A DNA stretch of 64,000 nt from CBDFLT01 sp965249225 (GCA_965249225.1 CBDFLT010000008.1:241887-305886); one strand, 5' to 3'. Shown: positions 18,276 through 28,900, counted from the stretch's first letter. The notes: a model not told the origin generated them from the sequence alone. Made by a program: numbers and translations.

Positions 18276-18372
18276 TTCCGTGAATCTACTCTCCTACCTG
18301 AGCCAGGACAATCGCCTTAATTGTCGCTTCTCAATTCCCCATCAGCTGTCCCAAATGTGCTGACGATACACA

Positions 18373-18380
18373 GTGAACAG
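18373..18380 (+). repeat. Target-site duplication, IS copy A, right
   Basis: GTGAACAG, identical to 16824-16831. Confidence 0.85.
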
Positions 18381-18399
18381 GCACCTCCCGGAGATATCT

Positions 18400-19656
18400 A
18401 TGGTAGGACCGCTTAAAATAACCGGCTCGGAACAAAGTGATCTGGAGCGACTCGTCTCCGAAGCAAGGAGCGAGATCCAGCTAACGGATAGACTACCCAA
18501 CTTGAGCGATAAGGTCCGTCACCTGGAGGAGGTTCTAGAGCGAAATAGCGCGGCTAGTGCCCAATACTCCGGGGAATCTTCTCTCCTGCAACTCGACCGA
18601 GACCTCAAGGGACGGCTGTTCGATCTTAACAACGCCGAGGGTACCCTCGAGAGGATCGAGGAGGACCTTGGCCAAGGAGACTCCGAGCCGGTGGACCTCA
18701 CCGTGCAGCAGACCATGGACCTGGTCCAGAAGCTTCGCCAGTTGGCGCTGACGATTCCCAACGATGAGCGGCTGGCCGCGGTTGCCACTAATGTCTGCGA
18801 GGGGCTCGAGTCCTTTGTAACCGACGTGCTGTCGGAGTCTCGGCCAAGCGACGATGGGGGAGAGACCGCCGGTAATCTCGCAGCGAGTCCAGGTGACCTG
18901 ACCATGGCGCTGGAAGTTATAGACACGATCCGCACTTGCCCTGGGGGAGACCGCACACCGGTCTATAAGTCTTTGCGTCAGCAGTTCATTGATGCTTCAT
19001 GTCGTTCCGCGTGGAGCCGGTTGGATCGCCTATTTGATAAGCGGCTGGACCGTGCGGCAAGAAAACAGTACCTCCACGAGGCCCTGACGACTTGGACCCT
19101 TCTGCCTGAGCTTGGCGAGAACGCCGGCAGTCCCCGCCTGAGCCAGCTTCCGGAAGATATAAGGCGGACCATCCAGGCCGTCTTCTTGCGCGATGTCGTT
19201 GGCGGGGTCCCTGGAGGAGATCGTCAGGGACTTTTGGATACGGCGCTGCTGATTAATGAGCTCGCCGAGGACTACCTGACCATGATTCCGGCCATTCCTG
19301 TGCTGGAGGCACAGACGGCGCTGGGAGTGCAGGCCAGCGATACCTTGCTCCGTCGCATGAAAAGAGAGCTATCTACCGTAGATACTTGGCGTGACCTCGA
19401 GATATGCCTGAGCGCCATATCAATCCTACATACAATCCCGGGGATGGAAGAAGACAAAAGGTTCAGAGAGCTGTCACCGCGAATCAGGATGGCTACGTGG
19501 CGACTTCGATTGTTTGGGGCAATGAGATTTTTCCGCAGAATCGCGCTACCGGTATTCATAAGCCTGCTGGTGGTTACGGGCTTGATGGCGACCTATATCG
19601 GTGTCGCGACTCTGGTTGAGCGGTTCTACGACATTAGCATACCACTGGCCCTGTAG
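18400..19656 (+). CDS. Helical protein with C-terminal membrane anchor, Ubl operon
   Basis: A 418-residue protein of no recognised family. It is mostly acidic and Leu-rich helix, including likely coiled coil near the N-terminus (SDKVRHLEEVLERNS). One strong transmembrane segment lies at about 381-406 (ALPVFISLLVVTGLMATYIG), preceded by basic residues (RRLFGAMRFFRR-like), so the bulk is probably cytosolic. ATG 18400 is chosen because GGAG lies 6 nt upstream; a GTG at 18373 belongs to the IS target duplication. It could anchor the conjugation machinery to the membrane, or be a substrate (inference). Confidence 0.7.
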   Translation: MVGPLKITGSEQSDLERLVSEARSEIQLTDRLPNLSDKVRHLEEVLERNSAASAQYSGESSLLQLDRDLKGRLFDLNNAEGTLERIEEDLGQGDSEPVDLTVQQTMDLVQKLRQLALTIPNDERLAAVATNVCEGLESFVTDVLSESRPSDDGGETAGNLAASPGDLTMALEVIDTIRTCPGGDRTPVYKSLRQQFIDASCRSAWSRLDRLFDKRLDRAARKQYLHEALTTWTLLPELGENAGSPRLSQLPEDIRRTIQAVFLRDVVGGVPGGDRQGLLDTALLINELAEDYLTMIPAIPVLEAQTALGVQASDTLLRRMKRELSTVDTWRDLEICLSAISILHTIPGMEEDKRFRELSPRIRMATWRLRLFGAMRFFRRIALPVFISLLVVTGLMATYIGVATLVERFYDISIPLAL

Positions 19657-19696
19657 GCCCATAGGCTGTGCTCCAGATTTAGTTGCATTTGTTGGT

Positions 19697-20557
19697 ATGG
19701 ATCGGCAAAAAAAGACGGCTGGGAAAATAAGGGTCGGCCGAGCAAAGACCTCGCATTCTCGTGGTGCGGATGACCGCCCAGCAAAGACGATTATCGTCTC
19801 ACGCAGGCCTATCCAACCAATTAGGATCGGCAATCTGGAAGATGGAGCCCAAATTGAGGGCGCCCTCCTGACACTCGGCGGGACCGCCAACCCCGGTGAC
19901 ACCTTGCGCCTAGAGTGCGCGGAGGTGGATTCGGTCACGTGCACAGTCAAGTCTGACGGTACCTGGGAGATGCCTGAGCTCTCTCCGCCTCCAGGTACGC
20001 AGACTTTGAAAGTCGTGAACCTCAACCGCGCCGGCCAGACGGCCGCAATCCAACTGACAATATCCAAACTCCGTTCCATTGCGGTGGTGTTTCCTCTACA
20101 GGGGGAGACTCTGGAGGCTAAGCATCTTGAGGTGACGGGCAAGGCATCCCCTCAACGGCTTGTCTGCCTCCGGTTCGGACGAACCACACTCACTGATCGA
20201 GCCGGTGGCAGAGGATCGTTCCGGTTCACGGACGTCGAGTTAACCAAGTGGGGTGAACAGCGACTCAGGCTTTACTACGCCGAAGACCCTGAGCAGGGAG
20301 CGACCGAGCTCGTGGTGAACTGGCCCGGACTCGATCTACCTTCGTTGGTGGACCCGGTGACTCGCACCCATCTGAGGCCAGGTGCAGATGTGGTCCGGTG
20401 CTCCATCTGCTACACCTACTGTTATCGCGCTACGTGGAACCGTCTTATGAGTTGTCCGCGATGCGTAAAGTCCAAGAGTCTTTGGGAGCGGTCGGACTCA
20501 AGGTTCCACACTCCGAGAGCGCACCTGGGGCCGAGCAAGGATAACGCGGCGGAATGA
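19697..20557 (+). CDS. Intracellular Ig-like protein with C-terminal zinc treble-clef
   Basis: About 286 residues from ATG 19697. The open frame extends upstream to 19601, but that would overlap the previous gene. After a basic N-terminus (1-40) there are two beta-sandwich segments resembling bacterial Ig-like or carboxypeptidase-regulatory domains (about 60-125 and 130-205). The last part (230-260) has a C-x2-C-x3-C-x10-C-x2-C cluster at Cys235, 238, 242, 253 and 256, like a degenerate RING or zinc ribbon. There is no signal peptide or membrane segment, so it should stay in the cytosol. Possibly a ligase-like or adaptor protein of the Ubl system; the function is unknown. Confidence 0.65.
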   Translation: MDRQKKTAGKIRVGRAKTSHSRGADDRPAKTIIVSRRPIQPIRIGNLEDGAQIEGALLTLGGTANPGDTLRLECAEVDSVTCTVKSDGTWEMPELSPPPGTQTLKVVNLNRAGQTAAIQLTISKLRSIAVVFPLQGETLEAKHLEVTGKASPQRLVCLRFGRTTLTDRAGGRGSFRFTDVELTKWGEQRLRLYYAEDPEQGATELVVNWPGLDLPSLVDPVTRTHLRPGADVVRCSICYTYCYRATWNRLMSCPRCVKSKSLWERSDSRFHTPRAHLGPSKDNAAE

Positions 20558-20638
20558 ACTTTGAGCGTCTTTGTAGACGGGCCGAAACAGTGAGGTCTTT
20601 GGCAGACGTAATCGGGCTAGTGCTGGAAGGGTAATGGG

Positions 20639-21970
20639 GTGGCTTTAGGAAACGACGCGCTGGATCCGCAACGTTATACCCGGCTTCGAGAGTTGGGCTG
20701 GGACCTGGATGTATTGAGACGCGGCAAGATCCTGGTGGTCGGATCGGGCGCTCTGGGTAACGAGATCATCAAGGACCTAGCCCTGGCCGGTATCGGAAAT
20801 ATCATAATCATAGACTCCGATACTATAGAAACCCACAACCTGACCCGGTCCGTGCTGTTCCGATCATCAGATCTGGGTCGCGGCAAGGCGGAGGTGGCCG
20901 CGGAAGCCGCCAGAGGGATTGAGCCTGCATTGAACGTGCGCTGGTTCGGTACGCCTGTTCAGCACACGCTTGGCCTCGGGATTTTTCGGCAGATCGATTT
21001 GGTATTGGGTGGTGTAGACAACATCCAGACCAGACGTGACCTTAATCGGGCCTGCATGCTTACCGACACCCCGTTCATCGATGGCGGTCTATTCTACCTT
21101 GATGGGGACGTCCGGACCTTCCTGCCACCCTTTCCGGTTTGCTTCGACTGTACCTTAACCCAGGAAGAGCGTGAAGAAGGGTGGCGGCGGTGGTCCTGCC
21201 TCAAGCTGGGCGGAGGTGATGACTCTTCGAGTGGCCCCACGGCTCCCACGATAGCGTCGATGGTGGGGGGACTTCAGGCTCAGCTGGCCCTCAAGTATCT
21301 TCATCGGACCCAAAACTCCCTCTACAAGATGGTCGTGCCAAATGGAGTGAGAATTCGGTTCAACGGATTCGCCGACGAGTACGAGCGATGGGATCTAAGC
21401 AGGGACTCCGAGTGCCCTTCTCATATGGCCGTGAAGGCGATTCCCGAATCGTCCACTCGATCTGTCTCATACGGTAACGATGTGTCAGCGAAGCTCATTC
21501 TGGGGATAGCTCAGGAGGAGCTTGGCCCCGATGCCTACATCGAGCTGGGTTTCGACGTGGTCCATACGCTGTCCTGTCTCGAATGCGGTCGCGATGATCA
21601 GCCGATGCGGCGGTTAGGAACGTTGAGCGTAACCGAGGCGGTGTGTCCCTTGTGTTCACCGTCAGACTGTCAAAATTGCGACAATCCCATTGCCGAATCT
21701 ATGCATGCGCGGCCTGACCTGGTCTTTCCTGACCATGTGGACTGCATGGCGTGTTTTGAATCCAACCCGCTGGTGATCCGGGACGCTCAGACTTTGAATC
21801 GTATCGAGATGGGCTCACCAGCGCTGAATTTCTCACTCGCCCAATTGGGTGTTCCCATGCTGGACATCCTTGAAGTCAAGGCATTCGACGTCGGCCACAG
21901 CCTATTCCTGCAACTGGATGGAGATGAGAATCGGGTGTTCCGCTCGCCTCAGGCGGTGGCGACGACATAA
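20639..21970 (+). CDS. E1-like (ThiF/MoeB-fold) Ubl-activating enzyme
   Basis: A 443-residue protein predicted to adenylate the Ubl C-terminus. It has the Rossmann loop GSGALG (35-40), acidic Asp59/Asp61 (IIIDSDTIE), an NLTRSVLF segment with Asn67/Arg70 that binds ATP in E1 enzymes, GVDNIQTRRDLN with Asp127, and a zinc Cys pair at 168/171. Cys187 in a loop before APTIASMVGGLQAQLALKYL is a candidate catalytic thiol. The C-terminal 150 residues hold several CxxC pairs and a small extra domain not found in ThiF or MoeB, consistent with a dedicated Ubl-system E1. GTG start with GGAAGGG upstream. Confidence 0.87.
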   Translation: MALGNDALDPQRYTRLRELGWDLDVLRRGKILVVGSGALGNEIIKDLALAGIGNIIIIDSDTIETHNLTRSVLFRSSDLGRGKAEVAAEAARGIEPALNVRWFGTPVQHTLGLGIFRQIDLVLGGVDNIQTRRDLNRACMLTDTPFIDGGLFYLDGDVRTFLPPFPVCFDCTLTQEEREEGWRRWSCLKLGGGDDSSSGPTAPTIASMVGGLQAQLALKYLHRTQNSLYKMVVPNGVRIRFNGFADEYERWDLSRDSECPSHMAVKAIPESSTRSVSYGNDVSAKLILGIAQEELGPDAYIELGFDVVHTLSCLECGRDDQPMRRLGTLSVTEAVCPLCSPSDCQNCDNPIAESMHARPDLVFPDHVDCMACFESNPLVIRDAQTLNRIEMGSPALNFSLAQLGVPMLDILEVKAFDVGHSLFLQLDGDENRVFRSPQAVATT

Positions 21971-22023
21971 GGATTGATGGGGAAAAATCTTAGGTCCCAC
22001 GAAGCCGACGGCGGCTATAGAGG

Positions 22024-22596
22024 ATGCAACAAATGCCCATACGAGTCAGACGAGATGACGTACCAGATGGACAATCATCGGGCCAAGCCGATCAGCAGCC
22101 GCTCATCACGGTGACAGAACAGGCCGCCATGAAGGGCCCCTCTGGGCCAACTGTGGCGACTGAGAAGGCACAACCTACCGGTGAGGTCCCTTCTCAGACA
22201 ACCTGGGCCGTGGTATCGGGTAAGTGCACGCTGACGAAAAGGCCGTACCTTCTGACATTTCGCAAGGAAGGAGATACTTTCGCCCTCAAGTCTGTCGAAC
22301 GTGACGAATCTTCGACCGCGCTTGAGGATATGACCGGTATTGAAGGTCCCTTCGATTGGACGGCCTTTGCGTGCCCCGAGTGCGGTATAACCTGGAGTAA
22401 AGGCGGAGGTAAGGGGCCTGAATGTCCGGTGATTGCGTGCTCATGCAGGTCTCTTTTCTGCACGGCAAGGGGGGTGGGGAGAAAGAAGGGCCGACCCGAT
22501 AACGAGTGGTGGTGGAGATGCCCGAAGTGTTCCATAGAAGCGCCAGTCCAGATAGGCCTGAACGCCCTCGACGGCCAGGCAATGAAAGGCAAATAG
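22024..22596 (+). CDS. Zinc-ribbon protein at the end of the Ubl operon
   Basis: A 190-residue protein. The first 60 residues are polar and probably disordered. About 60-105 look like a small beta domain. The C-terminal 80 residues hold eight cysteines (117, 120, 134, 139, 141, 146, 166, 169) in paired CPxC and CxC knuckles with Trp-rich spacing, resembling the TerY-C-type zinc ribbon. It follows the E1 gene by 53 nt on the same strand, so it is probably cotranscribed. Role unknown: possibly target recognition or assembly in the Ubl pathway. Confidence 0.65.
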   Translation: MQQMPIRVRRDDVPDGQSSGQADQQPLITVTEQAAMKGPSGPTVATEKAQPTGEVPSQTTWAVVSGKCTLTKRPYLLTFRKEGDTFALKSVERDESSTALEDMTGIEGPFDWTAFACPECGITWSKGGGKGPECPVIACSCRSLFCTARGVGRKKGRPDNEWWWRCPKCSIEAPVQIGLNALDGQAMKGK

Positions 22597-22951
22597 GACC
22601 CATCCGATTGAGTCCCCAACGCCCCGGCGCTGACTATTAGCCCCCAGACCCTCTGATCCCAGGACACCGGCACCTCATCCCCGTAGCCATCCGCCCTGCG
22701 CGGACGTAAAGTCCTCGTGCGCACTTCGTGATCCTGACACCGAGCCTGCAAGGCTGTATCCAGGATAATTTGCGTGGTTGTAGCCGCCTCTGACCTGGGC
22801 ATAAACACCCATATTTACCCGCGTACGGACCTCATCTGCCGGCCCACGCTGGCCCAGCAGCCCCTCCCTGCGTTTAAGATCGCGCGGCCCTGTCGAATAT
22901 CAAGATTAGGTCTTACATCACGCGATCGACCGGGTTCTAAGGCAGGTGATA
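22597..22951. other. Intergenic region before exoprotein module 2
   Basis: About 355 bases with no supported gene and no clear terminator or -35/-10 pair. It ends with GGCAGGTGATA, the same ribosome-binding context as before the module 1 start at 6770. Confidence 0.5.
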
Positions 22952-25900
22952 TTGAGCAAGAAGTCCGTACTCTACTCAGGCGTTCTGCTCGTCTCTCTCA
23001 TCGTTATCTCCCTCCTCGTCAACCAAGGTCTCCTACAGGGTGCGGTCCAGGAGGAGGAGATAATCCATTCGACCGACGACACCCAGTATCTCCTTGGGCA
23101 ACCCATCGAGTTCACCGCTACCCTTAGCTTGGTCGCCGCTAACAGCATCAGCAACGTTCGGTTGGTAGTAAACGGCCCCGAACCTCTTGATTGCGACCTG
23201 CCCACCACGGCGGGTACCTATAATCAAGGCGATCTCACCTGTTCGGCCCTCTCAGGACTCATCGGTCTCGTCGTCCAGGCCTCTTCCGGCTCCGCTTCGG
23301 GAGGCACCCTCCCCGGCGGCACAACCCTGCCTGATTCCGGCGCGGTAGTAGACACGCTGACCTATACCTTCACCTGGACCCCTCCAGTCAACCTATCATC
23401 ACCACCCTCCTTCTCCCTGATAACCGACGGGGTTTCCGACACGCTGTTCTAGATACCGCAGTTGTCGGCCCCGTCGGGTCCTTCAGGGACCGTTCTGCCG
23501 AACACCGATCTGGTCTTTACGATTCCGACCGTTGGTGCGCCCGCGAGCGCCACGCTGGCCGTGCTGCCCAATACCGACTTCGCGTTTAATATCCCGGAAG
23601 TGGCGATATCCACCAACGCCAGCAGCACCGTCCCCGACCTCCCTAATACCGACTCGGTTAACAACGGCTTTGACATCCCCGACCTGGCCGCTCTCAACCT
23701 CGTCCCCACGACCCCTACTACCACGAGAGAGTTTCCGAACTCGACCACCACCTTTGCCATACCCGACCTCGTCTCCCTGGGGCTTGTTCCCTCGGCGCCG
23801 TCTGGCGTCCCCAACCTGCCGAGCGTCGCCAGCCACTTTGTAACCTCCACGACGATCAGGGGTATGGGGACCGAAGATAATGACTTTTGGATTATCACCA
23901 ACGGGACAGGACTGAGCGGGGTGGACCAGATACAGAAGATAACCGACGGCGCAACCAGCACTCTCGCCACTATTGACGGCCCCAGTAGCTCGCTCGAGGG
24001 GGTCGCCTTCCTCAATGGCTTCCTTTGGGTGCTGGAGAACCTATTCCGGTGCGGCGATACCGTAGACACCTCCTGTGACAGGCAACACCGTGTCTTTAAA
24101 GTTGATCCCGCCAGTCCTCCAACCGGGACCAGCACAGCAGCCATCGAGGCCTCATGGGGCTCTCTGGCCACGGTTAGCGCTCCAGAAGCCTTCGCGGAAA
24201 TCACGGGAATCGCCCCAGAGGGCTCGGGTGCCACGGCGAGCCTGTGGCTGACGCGCAAAGACCTCTTCAAGTTCTACAACATCAGCCTGGCCGGCAGCGA
24301 GCTGAGCTCCCCCAGCACCGATTCCTTCGTCGATGGCGTTCAGGCGTTGGCCTTTAACGACGACGCCCTCTACACGGCCAAGGGAGACACCATAACTCAG
24401 TGGACCACGGAGGGGAGAAAGGTGACTGAGTTCATAACGTCTCTGACAGGCGTGTCGGGACTGACATTCAAAGACGACGTCCTCTATATGGCGCACCCTT
24501 CCGGCAGCAACGGAGAGGTGAGCAAGGGCTTTGTGCCGATAAACGTGACCAACGACCCCCGTGGTATCACCTTCTCGCCATCAACGGCGGCCGTTGGCGA
24601 GGCGCTCTGGATTCTGACCGATGCTGGGCCCAAGGACAAGCTGCTGAAGGTTGACACCACTGGAAACCTGATCTCCAGCTTCGGTACTAGCGGCTTCGTA
24701 GAAGCTCCGAGCGGTGACACTGAAGGCATCACATTCCTCGATGGCTTCTTGTGGATCGTCGCGAACGAGGACTTCACGGCGAAGCTGTATAAGGTGGACG
24801 CCACCTCAGGGGCGGTGCTGTCAACGTTCAACCTGGATTTTACGGCGAGCATCTTTGGAGATATTGGCGGCATAACCAATAACGGGACCGACCTCTACAT
24901 CCACGACAAGTCCTTTAACGACATCTTTATCCTTAGCACCGCCAATGCACAGAAGACGGGCGACGAGCAGGTGTTCCCCTGCTGTCCCAGCAACAGCGGT
25001 GCCAGGGGCTTCGCCTACAACAGCTCACGTAACCAGTTCTTCTCGGCCAAGAACACCAGGGTCACTATCTATGACAGCGAACTTCAGTTCGTCGCGGAGA
25101 ACGACGTAATCCAAACAGGAGGCAGTATCAGCGGCATCCAGGGTATGGCCTTTGATGGCAATCTCCTCTACATAGCGCACACCGGCAGCGGGACCGTCAG
25201 CAGCAGCTTCCTGGCCACCGATGTCACCACGAAGCCCCGTGGACTCACCTTCACATCGTCAAGCTCAGCGCCGGGAGAGGCGCTGTGGGTCCTGGTTGAC
25301 GCGACACCGTTCGACAAGATCCTGAAGATTGACCCGATCAACGGCACCCTCATCTCAGAGTTTGGCACCAACGGATTTGTGGACGCGCCCAGCAGCGACA
25401 CGGAAGGGATCACTTTCCTGGACACGGGTACGCCCAGCACCAGCTTCCTGTGGGTCGTTGCAAATGAGTCCTTCCAACGCAGGCTGTTCAAGATCAACGC
25501 TAGCACTGGGGCGCTGGTGACCTCCTATGACCTGGGTGCCAGGGCGAACATCTTTGATAACCTGGGCGGAATAACCACCGACGGCACCAACCTAGTCGTT
25601 TACTTCAAACCCTTCAACGACATCGTTGCGCTTGACCCTTCCGACGTTTCAGAGGTTGAACGCACGTTCCTCTGCTGCCCCAACGTGTTTGGCAGCAAAT
25701 CTTTCGCCTACCACAGCGGTCGAGACCAGTACTTCGCCGCCAAGAACGATACCCTTCTGACCATCGATTCCGGCCGTCAGTTCGCGGAACAGGAGCGGAC
25801 CCTCCTGTTGGACGGCATCGCGTTCACCGGTACCGTAGAGGGTCTGACCATCGACCAGGACGTGGTTTACGTGGCACGCACCGAGGGCGGTGTTGGCAAG

Positions 25901-28900
25901 ATAAGCGTGGGGGCGCTGCGACAGAGCGTAGAGACCAACCCCAAGGGCATTGCGCTCTCGCCCTCTGGGAGCTCCCTCAGCGGAAGCCCCATAGGCCGTG
26001 CGCTTTGGGTACTTGTGGACGGTGATCCCGCGGATGTGGTGTTGAAACTGGACCCGGACACCACAGGTACGACAACCGCTACCCTGCTGGCCAGCTTTGA
26101 CGCGCCCAACAACAGAACGGAGGGTATCACCTTCCTGGATAACCATCTGTGGATCGTTGCCGAAGACGGCTTCAATCAGAGCCTGTTCAAGGTCAACCCG
26201 GTGACCGGCGCCAAGGTGAGCACGTTCAACCTCAGCGGCTTCCCCAGCGGCTTCGTGTTCGACACCCTTGGCGGAATCACGAACGATCAGACCGACCTGC
26301 TTGCGATGATCAAGAGCTTCAACGACCTCTTCAAGATCGACACAACGGGTCAAAAGGTGGATCTGAACTTCCTTTGTTGCCCGCTTGTCGAGGGCACCAG
26401 GGGTCTTGCTTTTCGTACAGCCAATGGCCAGCTCCTCACCGGGAAGGGCTCTGACATTATTCAGTACGCTTCCGAAAGCGGCGGCCAGTTTTTCGTTGCG
26501 GCGGAGTTCGATGTCTCAGGCTCCGTCACCGGTATAGAGGGCTTGACTATCGATCCGGGGCTCACTACGGACCCGGAGGACGATCTTGTGTACATCGTAC
26601 ATGGGGGCAGCGGGAAGATATCGACTGCCACTCTTCCCTCCGAGGTCTCCAATACGCCGTTGGGTCTGACCTACGATGGCTCGACCGATGAGCTTTACAT
26701 ACTGGTGGATGGTACGGGAGAGAACCCGGACCACGTCATCGTCGTAGATCCTGCCGCCACCTCTACGCCGACCGTGATCCGAGACTTCCCCGCGCCGTCA
26801 TCGGACGCTGAGGCCATTACCATCCTCGACAGCCAGCTCTATGTTTCCGCTGTGGAGACGGAGTTCTGCTGTCCTCCTCCTAGGGTTTACAAGCTGGCCT
26901 CCACCACCGGCGCCGTGCTGGATTCCTTCGAGATTTTCGATTTCTTTAACGACATCACCGGACTAAGCAACGACGGTATTGACCTCCTTGCCTTCCAGCA
27001 GGGTGCAGGTCCCTTAGTCCACTTCCTCGATCCGGCCGATGGAGACCTAAGTGACGACGTCTTCTTCTTCGACCCGAGTAACCCGAATTTCTTCGAGGAT
27101 GGCTACGATGCCCTCGCTTTCGACACCACCACCGAGCAGTTCTACCCCATGGTTGACGAGGATGTGTTCCGCTTCAACGAAGAGGGGCAGTTGATCGAGA
27201 GTTTCACGATCGCCGGCGTTAACGATATTCAAGGCGCGACGTTTGTGGGCGAGCTCCTGTATCTGGCCGAGGCGCAAGGTGACACCATACGGTCCGCGGC
27301 CGTACCTCAGCCCGCGGTCACCATCACCAAGAACCCGCGCGGTATGGCGACCGACGGCGAAAGCCTGTTCCTGGTGGTAGACGCCACCCCGGTGGACAAG
27401 ATCATGAAGATTGCCACCACGACGGGCGCGCTGGTCAGCAGTTTCGGCGATGGCGGACAGGTGGACTCGCCGGGTGGGGAAACGGCGAGCCTCGTCTACC
27501 ATAATGGCCACCTCTACACCGTTACCAACGATCTGAGGAACATACCCAACGATTTCGGAGGATTCATCCAGAGGGCTATCCCCGTTCTATTCCAGCTCGC
27601 CACGACCACCGGCGAGGAACTGGCCCATTTCCCAATCCCCCTGGCTCCGGAAGACGGTGGCCAGAGCATCTTCGGCCAGACGTTCCTGTTCGATACTGTT
27701 GGAGCCCTGGCCAGCGATGGCCAGTTCCTGTACATCGGTGTACAGGGCACAGAAGGGATAGTAGGGTCCTGGCTCAAATTCGACCCCGATCTCCAATTTG
27801 TCAACGCTCAGAGAATAGACCAGTTCGCTGGAACGCTGGCCTTCTTGGATGGATTTGAGTCATTCGAGACTACGTTGGGGCCGCAGTTCCTCCAGAACCG
27901 CCAGTTCCTAGCCAGCGGCGATACCGGCTCCGGCTCCAACAACGTCATATCCCGTTTCGACAGGGACACCGGCGTCATGTTCGACCAGCACGTCCTGACC
28001 GCGACCTCGACTACGCCGGACATCGAGGGTATGGCATATATCGGACTCATCCTATACATGGCGGATGATGCCACCGACAACATTCTAGGGATCGCGCTGC
28101 CGGAAAGCACCGTCGAGATCACCATTGTCGGTAGCTACACGAGTCAGGCTTCGGTGACCACGACGGCCGGCAGCGATACGAGCGACGCCGTGCCATTCAC
28201 CGTCGTAAGGAACCCCGACGTTGTGGTCGAGCTCACGAGTCCTCAGGACAGCTTCGTGGTGACCGACCCGACCCAAAATATCGTGGGACTGGTCAACGAC
28301 CCGGCCGTCACTCAGGTCGATGTTGGTATCCAACTGCCGTTTACCTCCCTGGTGGATGACCAGGTCTCGGCCTCGTCGGTAGACATTTGGGACGTGACCA
28401 ACAGGCTGGGAGGGAGCGCGGTATGGCATGTCGCGTGTGACAATGCCTCACCAGGTTTCCCGAGCACTCCCAGATATAGCTCGTCCCCGTGCTCGTGGCG
28501 CTACGCCACTCCCGATGGGCCGAACTTCGATACCGGCGCTCAGACCGCGGGCACGCTGAAGACGAAGGACCCCATTACTGTTACCACGGGCATGAAGCTA
28601 CGGTTCTCCACTGGCTATATAACTGAGCCAGTGCCCGATGCCGACATCAAGACTGTTGACGTGGCTATCGTGACCCTGGACCCGCAGGGCAACGACCTTG
28701 TCGGGCCGTTCAAGCCCGTTGCTCAGATCGTCGGTCCGGGATTCGCGGGTGAGCCACCGCCTTCAGATGCTCACTCAGGCTTCACATTCATCCAGCTTGA
28801 GCCCCTGTTCATCAACCCCAACCTGGCTCAGGTCGTCATCGACCTGTCGCAGTTCGATGGACAACGAGTCCTGGCCCAGTTTAGGTTCGACAGCGTGGAT

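Larger units (their letters stand above)
16832..18372 (-). mobile_element. IS3-like insertion sequence, copy A (1541 bp)
   Basis: The ends are imperfect 26-bp inverted repeats (TGTACGTCGTC... at the left, TGTGTATCGTC... read inward from the right, about 19 of 26 matching). It is flanked by a perfect 8-bp duplication GTGAACAG. It encodes orfA and orfB on the minus strand. Near-identical copies lie at 45547 and 56157, so the element has moved recently. It sits in the short gap between the RING-like fusion gene and the next operon gene, 27 nt before that gene's likely ATG, without breaking either gene. Confidence 0.95.

Noticed and set aside
6854..23452. Genome-wide recoding of TAG as a sense codon
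   Set aside because: TAG ends many intact genes here, for example the epimerase, both anchor genes, the JAMM gene and the 418-residue operon protein, so only local readthrough or mutation remains.
24541..28080. Regularly spaced repeats as a possible CRISPR array
   Set aside because: The units are about 700 bp, protein-coding and in frame; no short direct repeats with spacers and no cas genes are seen.
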